Assembly (NCBI RefSeq): GCF_001548675.1
Contig: NZ_CP010834.1
Location: forward strand, 965,501-1,029,500
Direction of reading: 5' to 3'
Length of the DNA: 64,000 nt
DNA from: Methanobrevibacter sp. YE315
Lineage (GTDB): Archaea; Methanobacteriota; Methanobacteria; Methanobacteriales; Methanobacteriaceae
In this document: positions 53,449-61,154 of the stretch, in pieces
Layout: each line of letters begins with the position of its first letter
How positions within the stretch are numbered: position 1 is the first letter of the stretch
Notes under the pieces: generated by a model
What the model saw: only the letters and a program-made list of their open reading frames with translations
The model's database searches: none
What the model was told of the DNA's origin: nothing
Position numbers and translations under genes: made by a program

Positions 53449-53535
53449 TCATAATGCTGAATTTTTTTCAATAAGTTTATATAGTGTATTGTTAATATGA
53501 TAATTAGCTAATATTTTTAGGAGGTGTTGTAAATC

Positions 53536-54270
53536 ATGAATAAGAAGATATTTACAATATTATGCATTGCAATTTTCTTGATTGCATCTGTAAGTTTCAT
53601 TTCAGCGGCAGAAAACTTTTCTGCTGATAGTGGATCCGTTGTTGATGCAAAATCTGTAAATGATGTTCAAACCGTATCAAAATCTAAAGACATAAAAGTT
53701 AAAATTGTTTGGGATGATTCAGGCAAAGCTAGTGATAGGCCAGCACAAGTTAAGGTCAATCTTATAAAAAATGGTGCTGTTGTCGATACTATCATTTTAA
53801 ATAATGAAAACGGATGGTCCGGTGCTTTTAAAGTACAGAATGATGGAAATTATAAAGTAACTGCTGATGTATCCGGTTATTCAACCTCCATTAGTGGAAA
53901 TGCAGATAACGGATTTGTAATTACAAACTGCGCTTCAGAAGCAAAATTAGGTGCTACTGGTGATAATCCTGTTGTTGAAGCAGATAATGCCACTGCAGAT
54001 GACAATAATACTGCTAATGTAGAAAATACCACTGCAGACGATAACGCTACTGATGACAGTAACCAAACTGCTGATGATAACAGCACTCAACCTGACAAAA
54101 ACAATACCGACGGCAATAAAAGTAATGTCCCATCTAAGGATATCAAAAAGCCTGTTAAAAAACCGGTTGTTACTAAAAAACATTTGCTTCATACTGGTCT
54201 TCCAATCGCAGCATTGGTACTTGTGCTTGTAGCTGTAGCATTTGTTCCATTTTCACGTGGGAAAAAATAA
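53536..54270 (+). CDS. Surface protein with Cna-B-like domain and C-terminal anchor
   Basis: The 244-residue protein has a signal peptide (residues 1-25, ILCIAIFLIASVSFISAA). A Cna-B-like beta domain follows (VKIVWDDSGKASDRPAQVKV to YKVTADVSGYS). A long Asn/Asp/Thr-rich region with N-x-T/S sites, probably glycosylated stalk, comes next. The C-terminus reads KKHLLHTGLP, then a 16-residue hydrophobic span and the basic tail RGKK. This tripartite end with L-L-H-T-G resembles an LPxTG-type sorting signal. GGAGGTG precedes the start. It may be a cell-wall or pseudomurein-linked stalk protein. Confidence 0.8.
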   Translation: MNKKIFTILCIAIFLIASVSFISAAENFSADSGSVVDAKSVNDVQTVSKSKDIKVKIVWDDSGKASDRPAQVKVNLIKNGAVVDTIILNNENGWSGAFKVQNDGNYKVTADVSGYSTSISGNADNGFVITNCASEAKLGATGDNPVVEADNATADDNNTANVENTTADDNATDDSNQTADDNSTQPDKNNTDGNKSNVPSKDIKKPVKKPVVTKKHLLHTGLPIAALVLVLVAVAFVPFSRGKK

Positions 54271-54281
54271 CTGAATAGAAG

Positions 54282-54323
54282 GTAGATGATTTTTTTCATC
54301 TACAATATTTTTCTTTTTTTTTA
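54282..54323 (+). terminator. Hairpin and T tract after the Cna-B-like gene
   Basis: GTAGATGA (54282-54289) pairs with TCATCTAC (54296-54303) over a 6-T loop; a T-rich run ending in nine T follows. Confidence 0.65.
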
Positions 54324-54378
54324 ATAATTTCAATTCTTTCTTTTTTTTAAAACTTTTTAGGCAAATATAAATAAGAAT

Positions 54379-54391
54379 AAAAATATATTTT
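54379..54391 (+). promoter_or_regulatory. TATA box of mch
   Basis: AAAAATATATTTT lies 51-63 bases upstream of the ATG; a GAGGT ribosome site follows at 54431. Confidence 0.5.
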
Positions 54392-54441
54392 TATTCAGTA
54401 ACTTAAAAGTTATAAGTTAGAATTATAAATGAGGTTAAACT

Positions 54442-55413
54442 ATGGTAAGTGTAAACATTGAAGCAAAAAAAACCGTAGATGTAATGATTGAAAAAGCAGA
54501 TGAATTGAACATCGCTGTTGCAACTTTAGAAAATGGTGCTACTGTTTTAGATTGTGGTGTAAACGTAGATGGAAGTTTTAAAGCAGGAGAACTTTATACT
54601 AAAGTCTGTCTTGGTGGACTTGCAGATGTTGGAATTTCAATTCCTGGAGATTTATCTGAAAAATTCGCACTTCCTTCAGTAAAGATTAAAACAGACGCCC
54701 CTTCCATTTCAACCTTAGGTTCTCAAAAAGCAGGTTGGTCTGTATCTGTAGGAGATTTCTTTGCATTAGGTTCCGGTCCTGCAAGAGCAATCGCATTAAA
54801 ACCTGCTGAAACTTATGAAGAAATTGGATACGAAGACAAAGAAGCAGATTTAGCAATTTTAACTTTAGAAGCTGATGTATTGCCTGGTGAGGACGTTGCT
54901 CAATATATTGCTGATGAATGTAATGTTGATGTTAAAAATGTATACTTACTTGTAGCTCCTACTTCCTCTCTTGTCGGATCCATTCAAATTTCCGGAAGAG
55001 TTGTTGAAAACGGAACATACAAAATGTTAGAATTCATCAAGTTTGATGTTACCAAAGTAAAACATGCTGCAGGTATTGCACCAATCGCACCGGTCGACCC
55101 AGATGGATTAAAAGCAATGGGTAAAACCAACGATGCAGTATTGTTCGGTGGAAGAACTTACTACTATGTTGAATCTGAAGAAGGAGATGACATTGCTGAT
55201 GTAGCAGCTCAATTACCATCCTCTGCTGCTGACGGATATGGAAAACCATTCTTCGATGTATTTAAAGAAGCAGGATTTGATTTCTACCAAATCGATAAGG
55301 GAATGTTTGCTCCTGCAGAAGTAGTAATCAATGATTTAACCACCGGTAAAATTTATAAAGAAGGATTTGTAAACGCAGATTTACTCAAAAAATCCTTTGG
55401 TGTAGATGAATAA
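54442..55413 (+). CDS. mch: Methenyltetrahydromethanopterin cyclohydrolase
   Basis: Mch interconverts N5-formyl- and N5,N10-methenyl-tetrahydromethanopterin in methanogenesis from CO2. At 323 residues it has the family length. Recognisable segments are VSVNIEAKKTVDVMIEKADEL at the start, LDCGVNVDGSFKAGELYTKV, GWSVSVGDFFALGSGPARA and the late NDAVLFGGRTYYYV. It is a single gene with its own TATA box, and a stop-spanning hairpin ends it. The regular use of preferred codons fits a highly expressed pathway enzyme. Confidence 0.97.
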   Translation: MVSVNIEAKKTVDVMIEKADELNIAVATLENGATVLDCGVNVDGSFKAGELYTKVCLGGLADVGISIPGDLSEKFALPSVKIKTDAPSISTLGSQKAGWSVSVGDFFALGSGPARAIALKPAETYEEIGYEDKEADLAILTLEADVLPGEDVAQYIADECNVDVKNVYLLVAPTSSLVGSIQISGRVVENGTYKMLEFIKFDVTKVKHAAGIAPIAPVDPDGLKAMGKTNDAVLFGGRTYYYVESEEGDDIADVAAQLPSSAADGYGKPFFDVFKEAGFDFYQIDKGMFAPAEVVINDLTTGKIYKEGFVNADLLKKSFGVDE

Positions 55414-55443
55414 TTTTATTCATCTTTTTTCTTTTCTTTTTTT
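55405..55443 (+). terminator. Stop-spanning hairpin and T tract of mch
   Basis: GATGAATAA (55405-55413, including the stop codon) is complementary to TTATTCATC (55416-55424); T6 and later T8 runs follow. Confidence 0.65.
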
Positions 55444-55541
55444 TCAATTTAACCAATTAATTTAAATAGTATTAAGTTTAATATTATCATGACACTTTAA
55501 ATGGGGTGTTTTTTTATTTAAAAAATATAATAGGTGAAAAA

Positions 55542-56258
55542 ATGAGCGTAATAGAAGTTATTTCAGATGCTATTGCATATCCGTTTTCGGATATTAAAAA
55601 ATATTTAATAGTAGGAGTATTAACATTACTTGCAGGATTCTATAGTGTTCTTGGCTCCTTTGGAATTGATAATAGTATATTAATGTTACTTGCAATTCTT
55701 GTATCTATCGTTTTTGCATTAATCCTTTCAGGATACGGTCTTCAAGTTATTAAGAAAGGTATTCAACATTCAAATGAAATACCTGATATTGATCCTGTTA
55801 CAAATTTAGTTGACGGAATCAAAGTATTAATCATTGGAATTGTCTACTACATTATTCCTGTCATCATTGCTATGATTTTAGGTGTATTCTCTGGATTAGT
55901 GGGTGCTGGTCTTAATCATACAGGTGTCGGAATAGGTGTAGGTACAATATTAGCAATAATAGTAGTCATCATATTTTCAATATTAGAAATTGTTGCAATT
56001 GCTAAATTCGCTGATACTGGTAATATGGGTGACGCTTTCAGCTTTGGCCAAATATTTGAAGATGCTAAAAGAATCGGAATTTTAAATATCATCCTATTCG
56101 TAATCATTGCATTAATCATTATTTTAATTTTGTCCTTTATTTTAGGTTTACTTGCAATTATTCCATATATCGGATTTATTATTGGAATGATTTTATTAGG
56201 CGGATTTATTGTATTGTTCTATAATAAAGGAATAGGTTTATTATATGCATCTGCATAG
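55542..56258 (+). CDS. DUF4013 membrane protein
   Basis: I start at ATG 55542 (MSVIEVISDAIAYPFSDIKK) with the GGTGAAAA ribosome site; an in-frame ATG 36 bases upstream would add a hydrophilic piece not found in the paralogue. The 238 residues comprise about six hydrophobic segments of Ile/Val/Leu, with short loops such as GYGLQVIKKGIQHSNEIPD. I recognise the DUF4013 family of archaeal and some bacterial membrane proteins. The function is unknown. A paralogue lies downstream after its own promoter-like gap. Confidence 0.83.
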   Translation: MSVIEVISDAIAYPFSDIKKYLIVGVLTLLAGFYSVLGSFGIDNSILMLLAILVSIVFALILSGYGLQVIKKGIQHSNEIPDIDPVTNLVDGIKVLIIGIVYYIIPVIIAMILGVFSGLVGAGLNHTGVGIGVGTILAIIVVIIFSILEIVAIAKFADTGNMGDAFSFGQIFEDAKRIGILNIILFVIIALIIILILSFILGLLAIIPYIGFIIGMILLGGFIVLFYNKGIGLLYASA

Positions 56259-56379
56259 ATAAATCTACTTTTTTTTCTTTTTTTATTATTTTGTCTATTT
56301 TTAGTTAACTTTATATATTTCCATGTTTAAACTTTATATGTACTTTTAAAGTATTTAATTTAAAAAAAGGTGTATAATT

Positions 56380-57216
56380 ATGGAAATATTGGATATTATT
56401 AAAGAAGCATTCATTTTCCCATCAAAAAATTTAGATAAACTCGCGATTTACATCGTATTGTTGTTTGTCATGGGATTGTTAGTTGGAGGAGGATTTTTCA
56501 CCATATTCGCTGCAATTAATGATTCTAGTTTATATTTCATTATTACTGCAATTCTTTTTATAATTGCAATTATAATTGCATTGATAATAACAGGTTATCA
56601 GATAGGCATTATTAAATCAGGTATAGACTTTGATGAAAAAGCCCCTAGCTTTGATTGGAAAAATGATTTGATCACTGGTATTAAAATGATTATCGTGAGC
56701 ATTGTATACATGATTATTCCAGCTATAATCGTTGGAATCATTGCATTGATTACAAATGTTCCTGGAAATATTATGAACTTTATTCAAGAAGCTACTGTGA
56801 CTTCTGCAAATGCAACAGCAATTGCAAATTCATCTGCTCCGGCACTATCTTCCATTTCTAGTGCTACTCAATCTGCATTAATCACTTCATTTACTATTAC
56901 TGCAATTATTGGTATTATTGTATTTATCATATTCGCATTCCTCCAGACCATGGGCGAAGCAAGACTGGCAAATACAGGCAGTTTAGGCGAAGCGATAAAT
57001 ATTCCTGAAGCTGCAAGGGACATCTCAAGAATAGGTGTCGGCAAAGTGATTGGTGTAATTCTTTTTTCAATAATTGTCGTGGCTGTAATTGAAACTATTT
57101 TAGGAGCAATATACGGTAAAATTCCGGAATTGTCAATTCTTTCCATTGTAGTGACTCCATACTTTGCATTCTTTACCCAAAGAGTTACCGGGTTACTATA
57201 TTCTGATATAGCTTAA
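56380..57216 (+). CDS. Second DUF4013 membrane protein
   Basis: A 278-residue paralogue of the preceding gene with the same first-helix pattern (ILDIIKEAFIFPSKNLDKLA), the GYQIGIIKSGIDFDEKAPSF loop, and the RLANTGSLGEAINI segment that corresponds to KFADTGNMGDAFSF in the first. It has a longer external loop rich in Ala, Ser and Thr (residues about 135-170). The function is unknown. The 120-base gap between the two contains T runs and a TATA-like stretch (about 56306-56320), so each may be transcribed separately. Confidence 0.83.
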   Translation: MEILDIIKEAFIFPSKNLDKLAIYIVLLFVMGLLVGGGFFTIFAAINDSSLYFIITAILFIIAIIIALIITGYQIGIIKSGIDFDEKAPSFDWKNDLITGIKMIIVSIVYMIIPAIIVGIIALITNVPGNIMNFIQEATVTSANATAIANSSAPALSSISSATQSALITSFTITAIIGIIVFIIFAFLQTMGEARLANTGSLGEAINIPEAARDISRIGVGKVIGVILFSIIVVAVIETILGAIYGKIPELSILSIVVTPYFAFFTQRVTGLLYSDIA

Positions 57217-57250
57217 GATTTTAAGCTATTCTTTTTTTCTTTTTTTTTAA
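57208..57250 (+). terminator. Stop-spanning hairpin and T tract
   Basis: ATAGCTTAA (57208-57216, including the stop) pairs with TTAAGCTAT (57221-57229) over 4 bases, then T7 and T9 runs follow. Confidence 0.65.
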
Positions 57251-57281
57251 ATATTTTAAAAAATTTTTTAAATGATAATTG

Positions 57282-57292
57282 CTATATATAAT
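57282..57292 (+). promoter_or_regulatory. TATA box of rubrerythrin 1
   Basis: CTATATATAAT lies 65-75 bases upstream of the chosen start. Confidence 0.5.
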
Positions 57293-57356
57293 ATTATTCT
57301 ATATTAGAATGAATATTCAACATTTTAGTTGAGTTATTTTAATGGAGATGTATATT

Positions 57357-57902
57357 ATGTCTGATTTAAAAGGTACAAAAACTGAAGCAAACTTACAAGC
57401 AGCTTTTGCTGGTGAGTCCCAAGCACATACCAAATACCAATATTTTGCTGCTAAAGCAAAAGAAGAAGGCTACGTTCAAATCCATGATATTTTCATGGAA
57501 ACTTCCAAAAACGAAAGAGAACACGCTAAAATTTGGTTTAAAATTTTACACGATGATGATATTCCTGACACAGTAGCTAACCTCAACGCAGCTGCTGACG
57601 GTGAAAACGAAGAATGGACTTCAATGTACAAAGAATTCGCTGAAACCGCTAAAGAAGAAGGTTTCCCAATGATTGCATTCTTATTTGAAAAAGTAGGAGC
57701 AATCGAAAAAGAACACGAAGAAAGATACAGAACATTACTCGCTAATGTTGAAAACGATGCAGTATTTAACAAAGAAGCAGACATTGAATGGAAATGTGAA
57801 AACTGTGGATTTGTATTCTCAGGCCCTAACGCACCTGAAAAATGTCCTGTATGCGGACTTCCAAAAGCACACTTTGAAGAAAGAGCTACCAACTTTAAAT
57901 AA
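57357..57902 (+). CDS. rbr: Rubrerythrin 1
   Basis: A peroxide-reducing protein with a diiron four-helix domain and a C-terminal rubredoxin-like centre. I start at ATG 57357 ([13 protein letters not shown]), because the ATG at 57342 is fused to the GGAG ribosome site. The diiron ligands lie in [27 protein letters not shown] and [11 protein letters not shown]. The rubredoxin iron is bound by [10 protein letters not shown] and [12 protein letters not shown]. The 181-residue length is normal. A second rubrerythrin follows with its own TATA box, so the two may be differently controlled. Confidence 0.95.
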   Translation: MSDLKGTKTEANLQAAFAGESQAHTKYQYFAAKAKEEGYVQIHDIFMETSKNEREHAKIWFKILHDDDIPDTVANLNAAADGENEEWTSMYKEFAETAKEEGFPMIAFLFEKVGAIEKEHEERYRTLLANVENDAVFNKEADIEWKCENCGFVFSGPNAPEKCPVCGLPKAHFEERATNFK

Positions 57903-57931
57903 GCTCTCTACTTTTTTTATTTTTTTTTTAG
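57882..57931 (+). terminator. Hairpin and T tracts after rubrerythrin 1
   Basis: AGAGCT (57882-57887) can pair with AGCTCT (57902-57907) across the stop codon; T7 and T10 runs follow. Confidence 0.5.
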
Positions 57932-57951
57932 TTACTGAATGATTACCAAAT

Positions 57952-57962
57952 ATTTATATATG
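57952..57962 (+). promoter_or_regulatory. TATA box of rubrerythrin 2
   Basis: ATTTATATATG lies 36-46 bases upstream of the start at 57998. Confidence 0.5.
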
Positions 57963-57997
57963 ATTATTTTAAATTGTAATCTACGGAGATGAATAAA

Positions 57998-58543
57998 ATG
58001 GCAGATTTAAAAGGAACTAAAACCGAAGAAAATTTGAAAGCGGCTCTCGCTGGAGAATCCCAAGCACGTGTAAAATATGAATTTTACGCATCTCAAGCTA
58101 AAAAAGATGGTTATGTGGAAATCAAAGACATTTTCCAAGAATCATCTGACAATGAAAAAGAACATGCAAAAATCTGGTTCAAACTCTTGAATGGCGGCAA
58201 AGTACCTGATACTGAAAGCAACCTTGCTGATGCAGCTGCCGGTGAACATGAAGAATGGACTTCAATGTACAAAGAATTCGCGGAAACCGCACGTGAAGAA
58301 GGATTCGATGACATCGCAGACTTGTTCGATGCAGCAGGAGCTACCGAAAAAGCACACGAAGACAGATACAACGCTTTATCAGATAAGATCAAAGCAGGTA
58401 AAGTATTCAAGAAAGATGAAGAAATTGCATGGAAATGTAATAACTGTGGATACATCCATTATGGAACCGATGCTCCAGAAGTATGTCCGTTATGCGATCA
58501 CCCACAAGCTCACTTCAGAAAACAAGATACTAGCTATATCTAG
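57998..58543 (+). CDS. rbr: Rubrerythrin 2
   Basis: A paralogue of the previous gene, also 181 residues. I start at ATG 57998 ([13 protein letters not shown]) with ACGGAG about 10 bases upstream. The diiron motifs are [27 protein letters not shown] and ATEKAHEDRYN. The rubredoxin-like cysteines are WKCNNCGYIH and VCPLCDHPQAHF. In the third diiron helix the first copy has IEKEHEE and this one TEKAHED, so the second copy has lost a Glu just before the conserved His pair; the ligand Glu and His themselves seem kept. Peroxide reduction is expected. Confidence 0.94.
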   Translation: MADLKGTKTEENLKAALAGESQARVKYEFYASQAKKDGYVEIKDIFQESSDNEKEHAKIWFKLLNGGKVPDTESNLADAAAGEHEEWTSMYKEFAETAREEGFDDIADLFDAAGATEKAHEDRYNALSDKIKAGKVFKKDEEIAWKCNNCGYIHYGTDAPEVCPLCDHPQAHFRKQDTSYI

Positions 58544-58621
58544 ATCTTTTTTCCTTTTTTCTTTTTTTTAGTAAAATATATATTATATAACAATCTAATA
58601 ACTATCTTAAAAAGTGATATT

Positions 58622-60031
58622 ATGATTGAAAATAATATTTGTCTTTTAACAGATAGTTATAAGGTAACCCATCACTATTTCTACCCTAAAGGAACCGAAA
58701 AAATCTATTCGTACCTTGAAAGTAGAGTGGGTGCTGAGTTCAACAAGACTATTTTTTATGGACTTCAGTATATAATAAAGAAATATTTGGAAGGTCCGGT
58801 CTTAAGCCAGGAAAAGATAGATGAAGCGGATGAACTAATATCTGCCCATATCGGCGAAGGCATTTTCAACAGAAAAGGCTGGCAATACATTTTAGACGAG
58901 CATGACGGTTATCTGCCGATTGAAATAAAGGCGGTTGCTGAAGGAACACCGGTTGGAGTGGGCAATGTATTGATGACAGTTGAAAACACTGATAAAAAGT
59001 CATTCTGGCTTGTGAATTATTTGGAATCTCTTTTACTTCAAGTATGGTATCCATCAACCGTTGCAACATTGTCAGCAGAGGTCAGAAAGCTTGCAAACTT
59101 CTATCTTGAAGTCACAGGTTCTGCCAAGGATAACCTTGACTTTATGCTTCATGATTTCGGATATCGTGGAGCCACATCAACAGAATCATCAATGCTTTCA
59201 GGATCCGCTCATCTTTTAAGCTTTTCAGGAACTGACACAATTCCTGCACTGACAATACCAGAAAACTACTACAATGACTCAAACCTCTATGGATTTTCCG
59301 TTCAGGCTACAGAACATAGCGTAATGACTTCATTAGGTCCTGAAGGTGAAATAGACCAAATTCTGAATGTCATTGACAAGGCCAAAAATGGAATATTGTC
59401 AATGGTTATCGATTCATACAACTACAGGAACTTCCTTACTGAAGCGGGAAGCCCGGACAGCAGACTGAACAGGGCAATCAATGATTTTTTAGCAATTGAA
59501 GGAAACAAGGTCGTGTTCAGACCGGACAGCGGAGAGCCTGTTTCTACAACAATAGACTGTTTGAACATATTGGAAAAAGGTTTCGGCTCTTACTTGACCG
59601 ATAAGGGCTATAAGGTATTCGATTCAAATATCGGGCTTTTGTGGGGTGACGGTTTGAACTATCAGAAAATACGTGACATACTCTTTGCAATGAAGTCCAA
59701 CGGCTGGGCGGCTCAAAACATTATCTTCGGTATGGGCGGTGGCCTGCACACTGCAGTCAATCGTGATACCCAGAGAAATGCATTCAAGTGTTCCGCCCAA
59801 TTGCGTGACGGCGAATGGTTTGACATATTCAAAAACCCGCTTGATTCAAGTAAAAAATCCAAAACAGGAAGATTCAAACTGGTCTGTGAAAACAATTCAT
59901 TCAGGACAGTTCCGATTGACAGCGAAGGTGATGATTTGCTTCGCACAGTTTTCAAAAACGGTGAATTGGTGGTTGAAGATAAGTTTTCTGATGTAAAGTC
60001 AAGAGCACAAAATTATTCAAATTTTTTATGA
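58622..60031 (+). CDS. nadV: Nicotinamide phosphoribosyltransferase (NadV/NAMPT type)
   Basis: It converts nicotinamide and PRPP to NMN, an NAD salvage step. The 469 residues have NAMPT landmarks: LLTDSYKVTHHYFYPKGTEK at the start, HDFGYRGATSTESSMLSGSA, SFSGTDTIPAL, the catalytic-His region SVQATEHSVMTSLG, and RPDSGEPV plus GMGGGLHTAVNRDTQRNAFK late. This type is common in bacteria and vertebrates but rare in archaea, which usually salvage nicotinate. The bsh gene starts 9 bases after its stop, so they are probably co-transcribed. Confidence 0.93.
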   Translation: MIENNICLLTDSYKVTHHYFYPKGTEKIYSYLESRVGAEFNKTIFYGLQYIIKKYLEGPVLSQEKIDEADELISAHIGEGIFNRKGWQYILDEHDGYLPIEIKAVAEGTPVGVGNVLMTVENTDKKSFWLVNYLESLLLQVWYPSTVATLSAEVRKLANFYLEVTGSAKDNLDFMLHDFGYRGATSTESSMLSGSAHLLSFSGTDTIPALTIPENYYNDSNLYGFSVQATEHSVMTSLGPEGEIDQILNVIDKAKNGILSMVIDSYNYRNFLTEAGSPDSRLNRAINDFLAIEGNKVVFRPDSGEPVSTTIDCLNILEKGFGSYLTDKGYKVFDSNIGLLWGDGLNYQKIRDILFAMKSNGWAAQNIIFGMGGGLHTAVNRDTQRNAFKCSAQLRDGEWFDIFKNPLDSSKKSKTGRFKLVCENNSFRTVPIDSEGDDLLRTVFKNGELVVEDKFSDVKSRAQNYSNFL

Positions 60032-60040
60032 GGTGGTAAG

Positions 60041-61021
60041 ATGTGTACAGCAAGTAATTATATAACCGAAAACCATTATTTCGGCAGAAATTTTGATTAT
60101 GAAATTTCATATAACGAGAGGGTTACAATAACTCCCAGAAACTATGAATTCAAATTTAGGAAAATAGATGATATCAAATCCCATTTTGCAATAATAGGTA
60201 TTGCTGCAGGTGTTGACGGATATCCATTATATTATGATGCATGCAATGAAAAAGGATTAGCTATTGCCGGGCTGAACTTTGCAGGTAATGCAGTATATAA
60301 TGAATTTAAAGAAGGCATGGTCAATATAACTCCTTTTGAATTAATTCCATATATACTCGGTTGTGCCGCAAGTGTCAGTGAAGCCCGTAAATTGTTTGAG
60401 AAAATCAATCTGGTAAATATCAATTTTGCAGATGAGCTCCCGCTTTCCCCGCTCCATTGGATGCTTTCCGATAATAGCGGCGAATCAATTGTTGTTGAAC
60501 CGTTGAGTGATGGGTTGAAAATTTATGATAATCCTGTTGGAGTTTTGACAAACAATCCTCCATTTGATAAGCAATTGTTCTATCTAAATAATTATAGAAG
60601 TCTGTCTACAAAAAATCCTGAAAATACCTTTTCAAGTGATATTGATTTGGATGAATACTCAAGGGGAATGGGTGCAATAGGACTTCCTGGTGATTTGTCT
60701 TCATCTTCAAGATTTGCAAAAGTTGCATTTACACGTGCAAATTCATACTCTGATATGGATGAAGTCAGTAGCGTTGGACAGTTTTTCCATATTTTGGGAT
60801 CTGTCGAACAGCAGAACGGATGCACTTTTATTGATGATCCGAATTTGTTTGAATATACAATATACTCTTCATGCTACAATACAAATGATGGAGTGCTGTA
60901 TTATAGGACATATAAAAATTCCCAAATCACAGCCGTCAAATTGGGCAGTGAAGATTTGGATTCTAAAGATTTGATCAATTATACCCTAATTAATGAAGAG
61001 CAGATTAACTTCATTAATTAA
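60041..61021 (+). CDS. bsh: Choloylglycine (conjugated bile salt) hydrolase
   Basis: An Ntn-hydrolase that cleaves the glycine or taurine amide of conjugated bile salts; penicillin V acylases share the fold. The nucleophile C2 is exposed when Met1 is removed (MCTASNY). R16 and D19 (FGRNFDYE), the Asn of AIAGLNFAGNAVY, the Asn of GVLTNNPPF and the Arg of LSSSSRFAKVAF all sit at the expected catalytic places. At 326 residues it is full length. It has no signal peptide, so is cytoplasmic. It is coupled to nadV. Such genes are known in gut Methanobrevibacter and are thought to come from gut bacteria. Confidence 0.93.
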   Translation: MCTASNYITENHYFGRNFDYEISYNERVTITPRNYEFKFRKIDDIKSHFAIIGIAAGVDGYPLYYDACNEKGLAIAGLNFAGNAVYNEFKEGMVNITPFELIPYILGCAASVSEARKLFEKINLVNINFADELPLSPLHWMLSDNSGESIVVEPLSDGLKIYDNPVGVLTNNPPFDKQLFYLNNYRSLSTKNPENTFSSDIDLDEYSRGMGAIGLPGDLSSSSRFAKVAFTRANSYSDMDEVSSVGQFFHILGSVEQQNGCTFIDDPNLFEYTIYSSCYNTNDGVLYYRTYKNSQITAVKLGSEDLDSKDLINYTLINEEQINFIN

Positions 61022-61154
61022 ATTCTTTTTTTTATTTTTTTTTCATAAATATATATTGTACTTCCTAAAACCATCTATTATTTATATTATATTTGCTCAA
61101 AATAATAATATCCTATATAATTTAATAATAATTGTTTAAAATGAGGGTGTTATT

